From: Brachybacterium kimchii
Lineage (GTDB): Bacteria > Actinomycetota > Actinomycetes > Actinomycetales > Dermabacteraceae
Length of the DNA stretch: 64,000 nucleotides
Assembly (NCBI RefSeq): GCF_023373525.1
Contig: NZ_CP097218.1
Location: forward strand, 4,154,001 to 4,218,000
Direction of reading: 5' to 3'
The notes beneath the pieces were generated by a model that ran no database searches, was not told the DNA's origin, and saw only the letters and a list, made by a program, of their open reading frames with translations. A program made the translations under genes and the position numbers. Shown here one piece after another: positions 25,402-34,187 of this stretch. Each line of letters starts with the position of its first letter. Position 1 is the first letter of the stretch.

Positions 25402-27557
25402 GCGTCCTCCTGGGTGGGGGTCGTGCCGGACTGATCCGCGGCCTGCGCCTGGATCGCGGTGATCACGACCGTGTTGATGATGTCGTCCACGAGCGCTCCG
25501 CGGGAGAGGTCGTTGACCGGCTTGTTCAGGCCCTGCAGAACGGGGCCGATGGCGATCGCGCCGGCCGAGCGCTGCACCGCCTTGTAGGTGTTGTTGCCCG
25601 TGTTCAGGTCGGGGAAGACGAACACCGTCGCGCGTCCCGCGACGGCCGAGTCCGGCAGCTTCGTCTTCGCGACGGAGGCGTCCACGGCCGCGTCGTACTG
25701 GATGGGCCCCTCCACATCCAGGTCCGGGTGCTGGGAGCGGACCGCGGCGGTCGCCTCGCGGACCTTGTCGACGTCGGCACCGGTGCCCGAGCTGCCCGTG
25801 GAGTAGGACAGCATCGCGACGCGGGGGTCGACGCCGAACTGGCGGGCGGTCTCCGCGGACTGCACGGCGATGTCCGCGAGCTGCACGGCCGTGGGGTCGG
25901 GGTTCACCGCGCAGTCGCCGTAGACGAGCACGCGGTCCTGAAGCGCCATGAGGAACACCGAGGAGACGATCTTCGCGCCCGGCTTGGTCTTGATGATCTC
26001 GAAGCTCGGGCGGATCGTGTGGGCCGTGGAGTGGACGGCGCCGGAGACCATGCCGTCCGCCGTGCCGAGCTGCACCATCATGGTGCCGAAGTAGGAGACG
26101 TCCTGGACCTTCTCCCGGGCCTGCTCGAGGGTCACGCCCTTCTTCGCGCGCAGACGCGCGTACTCGGCGGCGAACCGCTCCACGAGCTCCGGATCGTGCG
26201 GGGAGATCACGGTGGCCTCGGAGATGTCGTGGCCCAGCTGCGCGGCGCGCGAGCGGATCGTGGTCTCCTCGCCCAGCAGGACCAGGTCCGCGACGCCGCG
26301 GGCCAGGATGGCCGCGGCCGCCGCGAGGATCCGCGGCTCGTCGCCCTCGGGCAACACGATCGTCTTCTTCTCGTCGCGTGCGCGCGCGAGCAGCTCGAAC
26401 TCGAACATCATCGGGGTGACCACGTCGCTGCGGGTCACGTCCAGGGTCTCCAGCAGCTCCTCCATGGGCAGGTGCTCGGCGACCGCGCGGCGCGCCGCGT
26501 CGAGCTTCTGCGGGCTGTCGGCGGTGAGGCGGCCATGGGTGCCGGCGATCGCGACCGCGGCCTCGTAGGTCGAGTCCTCGGTGGCGATGATCGGAAGGTC
26601 CTGCTGCACGCCCTCGATCAGGCGGGTGACCTCGCTCGGGATCTCGTAGCCGCCGGTCAGCACGATCGAGCTGAGGGCCGGGAACGTGCCCGACTGCTGG
26701 GCGAGGAACAGCCCCGGCAGCAGGTCGTAGCGGTCGCCGGGGGCGATCACCGTGCAGTTCTCCGTGAGGCGCCGCAGCACGTTGGGCAGGCTCATCGCCG
26801 CGACCAGGTTGCCCAGGGCCACGCGTCCCAGCCACTCGGGATTGCCCTGGACCAGGGTGCCGCCGACCGCATCCTTGAGCGCCTGCACGGTGGGCGCCAT
26901 GATCACCGGGTTCTCCGGGATCGCGGCGACGACCACGCCCGCGGGCAGTCGCGCGGAGACGGCCTCGCGGGTCGCCTCGAGCTGCTCGGGGTCGCTGCGG
27001 TTCGCGACCAGCGCGATCGGCATCGCGTGGTGGGAGGCGAACTCCTGCACGCTGACCTGCGCGAGCGCCGCGACCTGATCGGGCGTTCGGTCCAGTCCCG
27101 AGACCACGATGACGACGGGGGCCGAGAGGTTCGCGGCGACCTCGGCGTTGAAGGCGAGCTCGGTGGGGTTCGCCATGTCGTCGTAGTCCGAGCCGAGCAC
27201 GACGAGCGCCGAATAGCGCTGCGCGAGCTCGTGGTACTTCGCGAGGATCTCCTCCTGCGCGGCGTCCGGATCGGCGAGGGCCCGGCGCGAGTCGACGCCG
27301 AGCGCCTCCTCGTAGCTCTGGTCGACGGCCGGATGGGAGGTCAGCAGGTCGACCGAGTAGTCCCGATGCTCGCGGGAGCCCGCCGGCCTCGAGCCGTCGG
27401 CCCGGGGCCCCTCCGGCCCCGCGCTCTCGGCCTTGAAGACGGGTCGGAACACCCCGACTCGATCGGAGCGGGCGGCGAGGGCCTCGAGGAGGCCGAGCGC
27501 GACGCTCGACTTCCCGGTCATGCCCTCCGGACTGGCGACATACACGCTGTGCGACAC
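25398..27557 (-). CDS. pta: Phosphate acetyltransferase (long form)
   Basis: A 719-residue enzyme that interconverts acetyl-CoA and acetyl phosphate. The N-terminal P-loop-like domain has SPEGMTGKSSVALG, the middle has a DRTGG-type domain, and the C-terminal catalytic PTA domain carries RDEKKTIVLPEGDEPR and FPDLNTGNNTYK. This is the long, regulated type as in enteric Pta. It starts at GTG 27557 with the -10 TATCCT six bases upstream, and is coupled to ackA. Confidence 0.95.
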   Translation of the reverse strand: MSHSVYVASPEGMTGKSSVALGLLEALAARSDRVGVFRPVFKAESAGPEGPRADGSRPAGSREHRDYSVDLLTSHPAVDQSYEEALGVDSRRALADPDAAQEEILAKYHELAQRYSALVVLGSDYDDMANPTELAFNAEVAANLSAPVVIVVSGLDRTPDQVAALAQVSVQEFASHHAMPIALVANRSDPEQLEATREAVSARLPAGVVVAAIPENPVIMAPTVQALKDAVGGTLVQGNPEWLGRVALGNLVAAMSLPNVLRRLTENCTVIAPGDRYDLLPGLFLAQQSGTFPALSSIVLTGGYEIPSEVTRLIEGVQQDLPIIATEDSTYEAAVAIAGTHGRLTADSPQKLDAARRAVAEHLPMEELLETLDVTRSDVVTPMMFEFELLARARDEKKTIVLPEGDEPRILAAAAAILARGVADLVLLGEETTIRSRAAQLGHDISEATVISPHDPELVERFAAEYARLRAKKGVTLEQAREKVQDVSYFGTMMVQLGTADGMVSGAVHSTAHTIRPSFEIIKTKPGAKIVSSVFLMALQDRVLVYGDCAVNPDPTAVQLADIAVQSAETARQFGVDPRVAMLSYSTGSSGTGADVDKVREATAAVRSQHPDLDVEGPIQYDAAVDASVAKTKLPDSAVAGRATVFVFPDLNTGNNTYKAVQRSAGAIAIGPVLQGLNKPVNDLSRGALVDDIINTVVITAIQAQAADQSGTTPTQEDA

Positions 27558-27563
27558 CCGACC

Positions 27564-27569
27564 AGGATA
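27564..27569 (-). promoter_or_regulatory. pta: -10 hexamer TATCCT of pta-ackA, leaderless start
   Basis: TATCCT is followed by GGTCGG and the GTG at 27557. The string CCTATCCTGGTCGGG is repeated exactly upstream of pcrA. Confidence 0.6.
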
Positions 27570-27663
27570 GGTGCACCTTCCCTCGGATCCCAGGGACCGG
27601 CGATCCTGGGGACGCGCGTCACGTCCGGGCCCGCGCTCCCGGCTCGCGCACGGGGGCGCCGCC

Positions 27664-27669
27664 TACCAT
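27664..27669 (+). promoter_or_regulatory. -10 hexamer TACCAT, leaderless start
   Basis: TACCAT is followed by GGTCGC and the GTG at 27676 of the SURF1 gene. Confidence 0.55.
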
Positions 27670-27675
27670 GGTCGC

Positions 27676-28602
27676 GTGCTCCGCGTCGCCCTCCGTCCCC
27701 GGTTCCTGGGGCTGCTCGCCCTCATGGTGGTGGCGACGCTCGTCTGCGGCCTGCTGGCCACCTGGCAGTGGGACCGGGCGCACCGCGCACTCACCCAGCA
27801 GACCGGCGAGGACCGCACGCTGGGCCAGATCGCCGACGTGCTCGAGCCCGGCAAGGCCGTCACCAACGAGATCGCCGGCGGCATCGTCGACGCGAGCGGC
27901 ACCTACGACCCCGACCAGCAGGTGCTCGTCCCCGGCCGCCGCATCGACGGCGAGGACGCCGTGATCGTGGTGACCGCCCTGCACGTGAAGACGGGCTCGG
28001 GGGCCGACGGCACGGCCGGCTCGGACGACGCCCTGCTGCCCGTCGCGCGCGGCTGGATCCCCGAGAAGCAGGTGACCGGCGACGACGGCGAGGTCGACCC
28101 CTCGCTCGCTCCCGCGCCGCCCACGGGCGAGGTGAGCGTGAACGGTCGGCTCGAGGCGAGCGAGGCCGCGACCAACGGCCTCGAGGACGGCATCGCCCAG
28201 GAGATCGCGACCCCGCTGCTCATCAACGAGTGGGGCTCGCCGATGTACGCCGGGTACGTCGCCGTCGGCTCCTCGCAGGACGGGCTGAACGGCCTGCCCA
28301 AGGCCGAGTCCCAGTTCTCCTCCGGACTGAACTGGCAGAACCTCGGCTACGCCCTGCAGTGGGTGCTGTTCGGCGGCTTCTTCCTCTACCTGTGGTGGCG
28401 CTCCGTGCGCACCGCTCATCTCGACGAGCTCGCCGAGAAGCGCGAGCAGATGCAGTCCCGGCTCGCGGGGGAGCAGCAGAGCCCTCCCGGGGAGCCCGCC
28501 AGCCCCGTCGACCGCACCCCGGCCGACCAGACCGTCGGCCCCTCGCAGGCCGACCCGACAACCGAGGGAGAGACAGGTGCAGACTCCGCGCCCGCTCGAT
28601 GA
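27676..28602 (+). CDS. SURF1-family cytochrome oxidase assembly protein
   Basis: A 308-residue membrane protein with an N-terminal segment (about 10-30) followed by the family motif TWQWDRAHR, a large extracytoplasmic domain, and a C-terminal segment with GYALQWVLFGGFFLYLWW. This is the two-segment SURF1 layout; the family helps assemble the heme a/copper site of cytochrome aa3 oxidase. A 60-residue Pro/Glu-rich tail follows. The GTG at 27676 is chosen from the -10 spacing. It overlaps the next gene by 26 bases. Confidence 0.88.
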   Translation: MLRVALRPRFLGLLALMVVATLVCGLLATWQWDRAHRALTQQTGEDRTLGQIADVLEPGKAVTNEIAGGIVDASGTYDPDQQVLVPGRRIDGEDAVIVVTALHVKTGSGADGTAGSDDALLPVARGWIPEKQVTGDDGEVDPSLAPAPPTGEVSVNGRLEASEAATNGLEDGIAQEIATPLLINEWGSPMYAGYVAVGSSQDGLNGLPKAESQFSSGLNWQNLGYALQWVLFGGFFLYLWWRSVRTAHLDELAEKREQMQSRLAGEQQSPPGEPASPVDRTPADQTVGPSQADPTTEGETGADSAPAR

Positions 28603-29059
28603 GGTGACCGCCCGCGCATCCTTCGCCCGCTTCCGCTGGGCCGCGATCGCGGAGGGCATCGCCCTGCTGATCCTCGTGGGGATCATGATCATGCGCTACG
28701 GCGTCTACGGCGGCGACCCGTGGTGGGACTCCACCTCGGATCTCTGGTCCACGATCAGCAGCCGCTGGTCGCCGATCCACGGCGTGATCTACATGATCTA
28801 CGTGATCCTCGGCTTCGACATGTGGAACAAGATGCGCTGGAAGCTGCCGCGCATGGTGCTCATCATGTTCTTCGGCGTCATCCCCGTGCTCTCCTTCTTC
28901 GGGGAGCGCTTCCTGCACTCCTCGATGGAGGAGGACCTGCGGCGCCGGCCCACGCTCCAGGACACCGACGGCCAGGACGGCGCCGGCGCGGCCGGCCCGG
29001 CCGGCACCGCACCCGATGGCACGGACACCCCGGGGCAGAGCCCCGCCGACGGAAAGTAG
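28577..29059 (+). CDS. DUF3817 membrane protein
   Basis: A 160-residue integral membrane protein of the DUF3817 family, with three hydrophobic segments (about 22-41, 68-85 and 92-112) and the motif IHGVIYMIYV that marks the family. A disordered Gly/Ala/Pro tail follows. It starts at GTG 28577 after GGGAGAGACAG, inside the end of the SURF1 gene, so they are co-transcribed. Its stop codon TAG is also the first three bases of the guaA -10 hexamer. The function is unknown. Confidence 0.75.
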   Translation: MQTPRPLDEVTARASFARFRWAAIAEGIALLILVGIMIMRYGVYGGDPWWDSTSDLWSTISSRWSPIHGVIYMIYVILGFDMWNKMRWKLPRMVLIMFFGVIPVLSFFGERFLHSSMEEDLRRRPTLQDTDGQDGAGAAGPAGTAPDGTDTPGQSPADGK

Positions 29060-29062
29060 ACT
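29057..29062 (+). promoter_or_regulatory. guaA: -10 hexamer TAGACT of guaA, leaderless start
   Basis: TAGACT is followed by GATCCG and the GTG at 29069. Its TAG is the stop codon of the DUF3817 gene. Confidence 0.6.
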
Positions 29063-29068
29063 GATCCG

Positions 29069-30661
29069 GTGACAGATACCGACGCCCGACCCGTCCTCGT
29101 CGTCGACTTCGGCGCCCAGTACGCGCAGCTGATCGCGCGCCGCGTCCGCGAGGCCCAGGTCTACTCCGAGATCGTCCCGCACACCGCCTCGACCGCGGAC
29201 ATCCTCGCCAAGGAGCCCCGCGCGATCATCCTCTCCGGCGGGCCCTCCTCGGTCTACGCCGAGGGAGCCCCGGGCCTGGACCCCGCGCTGCTCGAGGCGG
29301 GCGTGCCCGTGCTCGGCCTGTGCTACGGGTTCCAGTCCATGGCCGCCGCGCTCGACGGGACCGTCGCCCCGACGGGCGTGCGCGAGTACGGCGCGACCCG
29401 CCTGGAGGCCGTGGACTCCGCGAGCGAGCTCCTGCGCGAGCAGGACACCGAGCAGAACGTGTGGATGAGCCACGGCGACTCCGTCACCGCCGCGCCCACC
29501 GGCTTCCGCGTCGTCGCGACGTCCTCGGCCTCGCCGGTCGCCGCCTTCGAGCACCCCGAGAAGCACCTCTACGGCGTGCAGTGGCACCCGGAGGTCGGCC
29601 ACTCCGACCGCGGCCAGGAGGTCCTCGAGAACTTCCTCTACCGCGGCGCCGGGATCACCCCCGAGTGGACCACCGGCAGCGTCATCGAGGAGCAGGTCGA
29701 GCGGATCCGCACCCAGATCGGCGAGGGCACCGCGATCTGCGCGCTCTCGGGCGGCGTGGACTCCGCGGTCGCCGCGGCCCTCGTCCAGAAGGCCATCGGG
29801 GACCGGCTCACCTGCGTGTACGTGGACCACGGGCTCATGCGCCTGAACGAGTCCGAGCAGATCGAGAAGGCCTTCGGCGAGTCCACCGGCGGCGCGAAGC
29901 TCATCGTGGTCGACGCCGAGGAGCAGTTCCTCTCCGCGCTCGCCGGGGTCACCGACCCTGAGAAGAAGCGCAAGATCATCGGCCGCGAGTTCATCCGCAC
30001 CTTCGAGCGCGCCCAGGCGGACATCCTGCGCGAGCGCGGCGTCATCGACGCGGCGGGCCACGCCGAGGCGAAGGCGTTCCTGGTCCAGGGAACGCTCTAC
30101 CCCGACGTCGTCGAGTCCGGCGGCGGCGAGGGCGCGGCGAACATCAAGAGCCACCACAACGTGGGCGGCCTGCCCGAGGATCTCTCCTTCGAGCTCGTCG
30201 AGCCCCTGCGCGCCCTGTTCAAGGACGAGGTGCGGGCCGTCGGCTCCGAGCTGGGCCTGCCCGACGGGATCGTCTGGCGCCAGCCCTTCCCCGGGCCCGG
30301 CCTGGGCATCCGCATCATCGGCGAGGTGACCAAGGACCGCCTGGACGTGCTGCGCCGGGCCGACGCCATCGCCCGCGAGGAGATGACCGCGGCCGGGCTC
30401 GACCGCGAGATCTGGCAGTGCCCCGTGGTGCTGCTGGCCGACGTCCGCTCCGTGGGAGTCCAGGGCGACGGTCGCACCTACGGCCACCCGATCGTGCTGC
30501 GCCCCGTGACCAGCGACGACGCCATGACCGCGGATTGGGCCAAGCTGCCCTACGAGGTGCTGGGCCGGATCTCCACCCGCATCACCAACGAGGTCGCGGA
30601 GATCAACCGCGTCACCCTCGATGTCACCAGCAAGCCGCCGGGGACGATCGAGTGGGAGTGA
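29069..30661 (+). CDS. guaA: GMP synthase (glutamine-hydrolysing)
   Basis: A 530-residue enzyme that aminates XMP to GMP. The glutaminase domain has its nucleophile in GLCYGFQS (Cys at about residue 84) and the QWHPEV motif at about 170. The synthetase domain has the P-loop SGGVDSA at about 228, and the C-terminal dimerisation domain ends [11 protein letters not shown]. It begins at GTG 29069 with a -10 hexamer six bases upstream and no ribosome site. Confidence 0.97.
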   Translation: MTDTDARPVLVVDFGAQYAQLIARRVREAQVYSEIVPHTASTADILAKEPRAIILSGGPSSVYAEGAPGLDPALLEAGVPVLGLCYGFQSMAAALDGTVAPTGVREYGATRLEAVDSASELLREQDTEQNVWMSHGDSVTAAPTGFRVVATSSASPVAAFEHPEKHLYGVQWHPEVGHSDRGQEVLENFLYRGAGITPEWTTGSVIEEQVERIRTQIGEGTAICALSGGVDSAVAAALVQKAIGDRLTCVYVDHGLMRLNESEQIEKAFGESTGGAKLIVVDAEEQFLSALAGVTDPEKKRKIIGREFIRTFERAQADILRERGVIDAAGHAEAKAFLVQGTLYPDVVESGGGEGAANIKSHHNVGGLPEDLSFELVEPLRALFKDEVRAVGSELGLPDGIVWRQPFPGPGLGIRIIGEVTKDRLDVLRRADAIAREEMTAAGLDREIWQCPVVLLADVRSVGVQGDGRTYGHPIVLRPVTSDDAMTADWAKLPYEVLGRISTRITNEVAEINRVTLDVTSKPPGTIEWE

Positions 30662-30693
30662 GCCCGAGGCCCGTCACGGGCTGAGCGGGCGCG

Positions 30694-30727
30694 AGCGGGG
30701 GCCGTCGAGCGATCGACGGCCCCCGCT
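30694..30727. terminator. Bidirectional hairpin terminator after guaA
   Basis: A perfect 15-pair stem (30694-30708 with 30713-30727) and a GCGA loop, between convergent guaA and the GNAT gene. The core is GGGGGCCGTCGA. Confidence 0.8.
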
Positions 30728-30744
30728 GCGCGTCTCCGTGTCGA

Positions 30745-31899
30745 CTACGCCGTCTGCGTCTGCGTCTGCTCCTGTGCCTGCTCCTGTGCCTGCTCGGGCT
30801 CCAGGAGCCGGGAGGGGTGGGGCGGCACGTCCCGGTGCCAGGACTGCGTGCGCTCGAACGTCTCCCAGCCCATGGACCTGTAGAGGCCGTCGGCGCTGGT
30901 GGGGGAGTCCGCGTCCACCTCGAGGTCCACGTGGTCGCGGCCGCGGCGCGCCGCATCGGCGATCGCCGCGCGCAGCAGCGCCTTGGCGACGCCGTGCCCA
31001 CGGGCGGAGCGGTGCACCCCCAGGTAGTCGAGGTAGGTGCCCTCACCGACGCGGCCGTGGCCGGTCTCGTGCGCGGGACGCGTCGAGGCGACGAGCCCGC
31101 CGGCGGGCAGCCAGGCGCCGTCCCCGTCGTGGTCGATCTCCGCGATCCACCACAGGTCCCAGTCGGCCTCCTCGGGGGACTCCACGAGCCGCTGCGAGAA
31201 CTCGGCGAAGGACTCGCGGTACGAGCTGAAGTGGTCGGCGAAGGACTCCTCGAGCATGCGGTGCACGCTGCGCACGTCCTGGGCGACGGGCAGCCCCGAG
31301 GGGTGCAGGTGCACGGAGCGCACGCGGACCCCGGGGCGGGGACCCGGCAGGGAGTCGGCCTCCTGGGCGAGCACGCCGCGGCGCATGTGCAGCCAGGTGC
31401 GGACCTTCTCGAGGCCCCCGGCGGCGAGCTGGGCGGCGCGATCGGCGTCGCGCTCGTCGATGTCGACGCTCAGCTGCGTGGAGTCGACCCCGCGGTGGCG
31501 GGCGAAGGAGCCGGCGACCTCGACGGCCCAGGCGATCAGCGCGGCGCTGAGCTCGTCCCGGGCGGGCGCGTCCGCAGCGATCACGCTCTGCAGGTCCGTG
31601 CGGCCCTGCGCCCGGTCCTCCAGGGCGATCCAGGCGATCGGCAGGGCGTCGGCGCGGATCGTGCCGTCGGGCTCCGCCGGCACGATCACCACCTGCCGCC
31701 GGGACCAGGAGCGCAGGCCCACCATCTGCGAGCGCAGGTGGTCGACGTCGATGGGCGCGGCATCGGGGTCCACGGCGTCCTGGGCCGCGCCGAGGAGCGC
31801 GGCGACGGGTTCGACGTCGGCCTCCATGGGCACGCGCGAGGCGAGGCGGAGGCCGGGGATCTCGGGCAGACGGGGCGGGACGTGGTCGCTCAGCAGCAC
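30745..31899 (-). CDS. Tandem GNAT acetyltransferase (MshD-like layout)
   Basis: A 384-residue protein with two GNAT-type halves. The second half is the catalytic one, with YLDYLGVHRSARGHGVAKALL giving the acetyl-CoA-binding R/Q-x-x-G-x-G/A loop (RSARGHGVA). Mycothiol synthase MshD has the same two-domain layout, but the sequence is not clearly MshD, so the substrate is open. The C-terminus ends in a Gln-rich repeat (EQAQEQAQEQTQTQT). I start at GTG 31899 because the -10-like GACCAT lies six bases upstream; longer starts are Pro/Gly/Arg-rich and look non-coding. Confidence 0.7.
   Translation of the reverse strand: MLLSDHVPPRLPEIPGLRLASRVPMEADVEPVAALLGAAQDAVDPDAAPIDVDHLRSQMVGLRSWSRRQVVIVPAEPDGTIRADALPIAWIALEDRAQGRTDLQSVIAADAPARDELSAALIAWAVEVAGSFARHRGVDSTQLSVDIDERDADRAAQLAAGGLEKVRTWLHMRRGVLAQEADSLPGPRPGVRVRSVHLHPSGLPVAQDVRSVHRMLEESFADHFSSYRESFAEFSQRLVESPEEADWDLWWIAEIDHDGDGAWLPAGGLVASTRPAHETGHGRVGEGTYLDYLGVHRSARGHGVAKALLRAAIADAARRGRDHVDLEVDADSPTSADGLYRSMGWETFERTQSWHRDVPPHPSRLLEPEQAQEQAQEQTQTQTA
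30751..30798. repeat. Short tandem repeats in end of GNAT gene
   Basis: Six-base CGTCTG units and two exact copies of CTCCTGTGCCTG lie at the 3' end of the GNAT gene and encode its Gln/Thr-rich tail. This is likely a slippage-prone tract. Confidence 0.6.
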
Positions 31900-31905
31900 C
31901 CGTCC

Positions 31906-31911
31906 ATGGTC
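31906..31911 (-). promoter_or_regulatory. -10-like hexamer GACCAT, leaderless start
   Basis: GACCAT is followed by GGACGG and the GTG at 31899. It is a weaker hexamer than most but has the same spacing. Confidence 0.35.
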
Positions 31912-32116
31912 CCACGTACCGCGCGGGCTCGAGGTCGGGTGCCGACCCGCGGCGCCCCGACCTCGCGCCGCGGGGCGCGTCGGCCACGGAGACCCCGGAG
32001 ACCCCGGGGGCCCCGGGGACCGCAGAGCCCGGGGAGACCGGACAGCGACGAGGCCCCGCACCATCTCGTGGTGCGGGGCCTCATCTGATGCGCGGCGCGT
32101 CGGCGCCGGTGGGGGA

Positions 32117-34015
32117 TCAGCGCTCGGCGTGACGACCGTGCTGCGGGGGGCCGTCGGCGCGGTGCGTCTGGTGATGCGCGGGCTCGGACTCCGCGGCCGG
32201 CGTCGCGCTCTCGGCGGACTCCTCAGGACCAGCCTGCGCGGACCCGGCCTGCGCGGACCCGGCGCTCGGCGCGGTCTCGGCGCCCCGTGCCGCCGGTGCG
32301 TCGGACGCGATCTCCGGCTCCTCCTCGTCGTGGACCGAGGACTCCGCGAGCGGACCCGAGCCGCCGACCGCGGCGAACTGGCCGGTCGTGGTGCCGGGCT
32401 CGTCGGCCACGTGGAGGGTGTCGCGCAGCGGCAGCTGCTTGATGAACAGCGAGAGCAGCAGTGCGGCGATCACGAAGGGCACCGCGGTGAGGAACACGTC
32501 GTGCATCGCATCGCCCATGCCGCTGCGGATCGCGTCGGCGAGGAAGTCGGGCAGCTTCTCGAGCTTCGAGGGGTCCAGCACGGAGCTCTCGAGGTCCGAG
32601 GACTCGACGCCGCCACCGCTGGCCTGCATCTTCGCGAGCTCGGCGAGTTCCTGCTTCGGCAGTGCGGAGATCTTGTCCTGGATGGCGGTGGCCATCTGCG
32701 CGCTCATCACGGTGCCCAGCACCGCGGTGCCGATCGTGGAGCCCATGTTGCGGAAGAACTGCACGGCCGAGGTGGCGACGCCCAGCTCGTGCTGCGGCAC
32801 GGCGTTCTGGACCACGAGCGTGTAGACCTGCATGCACAGGCCCAGGCCCAGGCCGATCACGACCATGGCGAGCGTGAGGTGCCACTGCGAGTCGCCGTAC
32901 TGCATGCTCTGCAGCAGGTAGTAGCCGATCACCAGCACGATCCCGCCGGCGACCAGGAAGACCTTGTAGTTGCCGAGCTTGGAGATCAGGATGCCGACGA
33001 CGATCGAGGTGAGGATCATCGCGACGGAGAGCGGGATGAGGATCGCGCCGGAGTTCGTGGCGGAGACCCCCAGGACGCCCTGCGCGTAGACGGGGATGTA
33101 GATGATCGCGCCGAACATGGCCACGGCGATCGCGAAGGACGCGGCGACCGAGAGGGCGATGATCGGGCGGGCCAGCATGTGCATCGGCAGCAGCGGCTCG
33201 GCGACCTTGTTCTCGATGATCACGAAGGCCACGAGCAGCGCGGCCGCGACCGCGTACATCCCGATGATCACGGGGGAGGACCACTCGTAGGAGGTGCCGC
33301 CCCAGGTGGTCGCCAGCAGGCCCACCACGAGCGCCGGGGTCAGCGTGATCATGCCCAGCATGTCGACCTTGCCGCTCTTGGCGGTGTGCTCGAGGTGCAG
33401 GAACTTGAAGATGAAGATGAAGGCCAGGATGCCGATGGGCAGGGTCAGGTAGAACAGCCAGCGCCAGCCGAAGCTGTCGGTGATCGAGCCGCCGACGAGC
33501 GGGCCCACCACCGAGGAGACGCCGAACACGGCGCCCATCAGGCCCTGGTACTTGCCGCGCTGTCGGGGCGGGATGATGTCGCCGATGATGGTCTGCGACA
33601 GCGGCATCAGCGTGCCCATGCCCAGGCCCTGCACGGCGCGGGCGAAGACCAGGAACCAGAAGTTCGTGGACATGCCCGCGAGGATCGAGCCGATCATGAA
33701 GACCGCGAGGCCCGCGAGGTAGAACCAGCGGCGCCCGTAGAGGTCGGAGAGCTTGCCGACGATGGGGACCGCGACGGCGGAGACCAGCATCGCGGCGGTC
33801 GCGATCCAGTTGTAGTGGTCGAGTCCGCCAAGCTCGGCGACGATGCGGGGCATCGCCGGGCCGACGATGGTCTGGGAGAGGGAGGCGACGAGCATGCCGA
33901 GCATGAGACCGGCGAAGACGAGCTTGCCGGCCCGGTCGAGCCCGGTGAAGGCCTGCTCGGTTCCGCCGCGGGGCCCGCTGCGGGTGCTGGGCGCGGATGA
34001 CGTGGTGGAGGTCAA
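32117..34015 (-). CDS. DHA2-type MFS multidrug efflux transporter
   Basis: A 632-residue major-facilitator protein of the EmrB/QacA (DHA2, 14-segment) family. Motif A is LYGRRWFY, and LSQTIVGPAMPRI is the usual DHA2 first-helix motif. Segments run to about residue 540, after a long loop, with a 100-residue acidic tail. The start is TTG 34015, six bases after AGGAGA; longer ATG starts would include the promoter. It is divergent from a TetR gene and its promoter carries two palindromes, so it is very likely a drug- or toxin-inducible pump. Confidence 0.88.
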   Translation of the reverse strand: MTSTTSSAPSTRSGPRGGTEQAFTGLDRAGKLVFAGLMLGMLVASLSQTIVGPAMPRIVAELGGLDHYNWIATAAMLVSAVAVPIVGKLSDLYGRRWFYLAGLAVFMIGSILAGMSTNFWFLVFARAVQGLGMGTLMPLSQTIIGDIIPPRQRGKYQGLMGAVFGVSSVVGPLVGGSITDSFGWRWLFYLTLPIGILAFIFIFKFLHLEHTAKSGKVDMLGMITLTPALVVGLLATTWGGTSYEWSSPVIIGMYAVAAALLVAFVIIENKVAEPLLPMHMLARPIIALSVAASFAIAVAMFGAIIYIPVYAQGVLGVSATNSGAILIPLSVAMILTSIVVGILISKLGNYKVFLVAGGIVLVIGYYLLQSMQYGDSQWHLTLAMVVIGLGLGLCMQVYTLVVQNAVPQHELGVATSAVQFFRNMGSTIGTAVLGTVMSAQMATAIQDKISALPKQELAELAKMQASGGGVESSDLESSVLDPSKLEKLPDFLADAIRSGMGDAMHDVFLTAVPFVIAALLLSLFIKQLPLRDTLHVADEPGTTTGQFAAVGGSGPLAESSVHDEEEPEIASDAPAARGAETAPSAGSAQAGSAQAGPEESAESATPAAESEPAHHQTHRADGPPQHGRHAER

Positions 34016-34113
34016 GAATTCTCCTGAGTCCAGAAGGGGCGATCGGTGACGGCGGGTGCGCAGAACCGCGCACGCGGAGTGGCCGGAGCGCTCCATCGAG
34101 CTTCGACCGGTCA

Positions 34114-34142
34114 ACACTACTGCGATTGCAGTCACTGCACAA
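34114..34142 (-). promoter_or_regulatory. Promoter of DHA2 pump gene
   Basis: On the minus strand, TTGTGC (34137-34142), 17-base spacer, TAGTGT (34114-34119). One palindrome fills the spacer and the other abuts the -35. Confidence 0.6.
34127..34139. promoter_or_regulatory. TetR operator, copy 1
   Basis: TGCAGTCACTGCA, a perfect 13-bp palindrome inside the repeated ATTGCAGTCACTGCA. It lies between the -35 and -10 of the pump gene. Confidence 0.75.
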
Positions 34143-34143
34143 T

Positions 34144-34156
34144 TGCAGTCACTGCA
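34144..34156. promoter_or_regulatory. TetR operator, copy 2
   Basis: A second exact TGCAGTCACTGCA, 17 bp after the first. It covers the region where the -35 of the regulator gene would lie. Confidence 0.75.
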
Positions 34157-34175
34157 CTTTTCTCGTGAGGTGGGC

Positions 34176-34181
34176 TACGGT
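34176..34181 (+). promoter_or_regulatory. -10 hexamer TACGGT of TetR gene, leaderless start
   Basis: TACGGT is followed by CGCTCC and the GTG at 34188. Confidence 0.55.
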
Positions 34182-34187
34182 CGCTCC

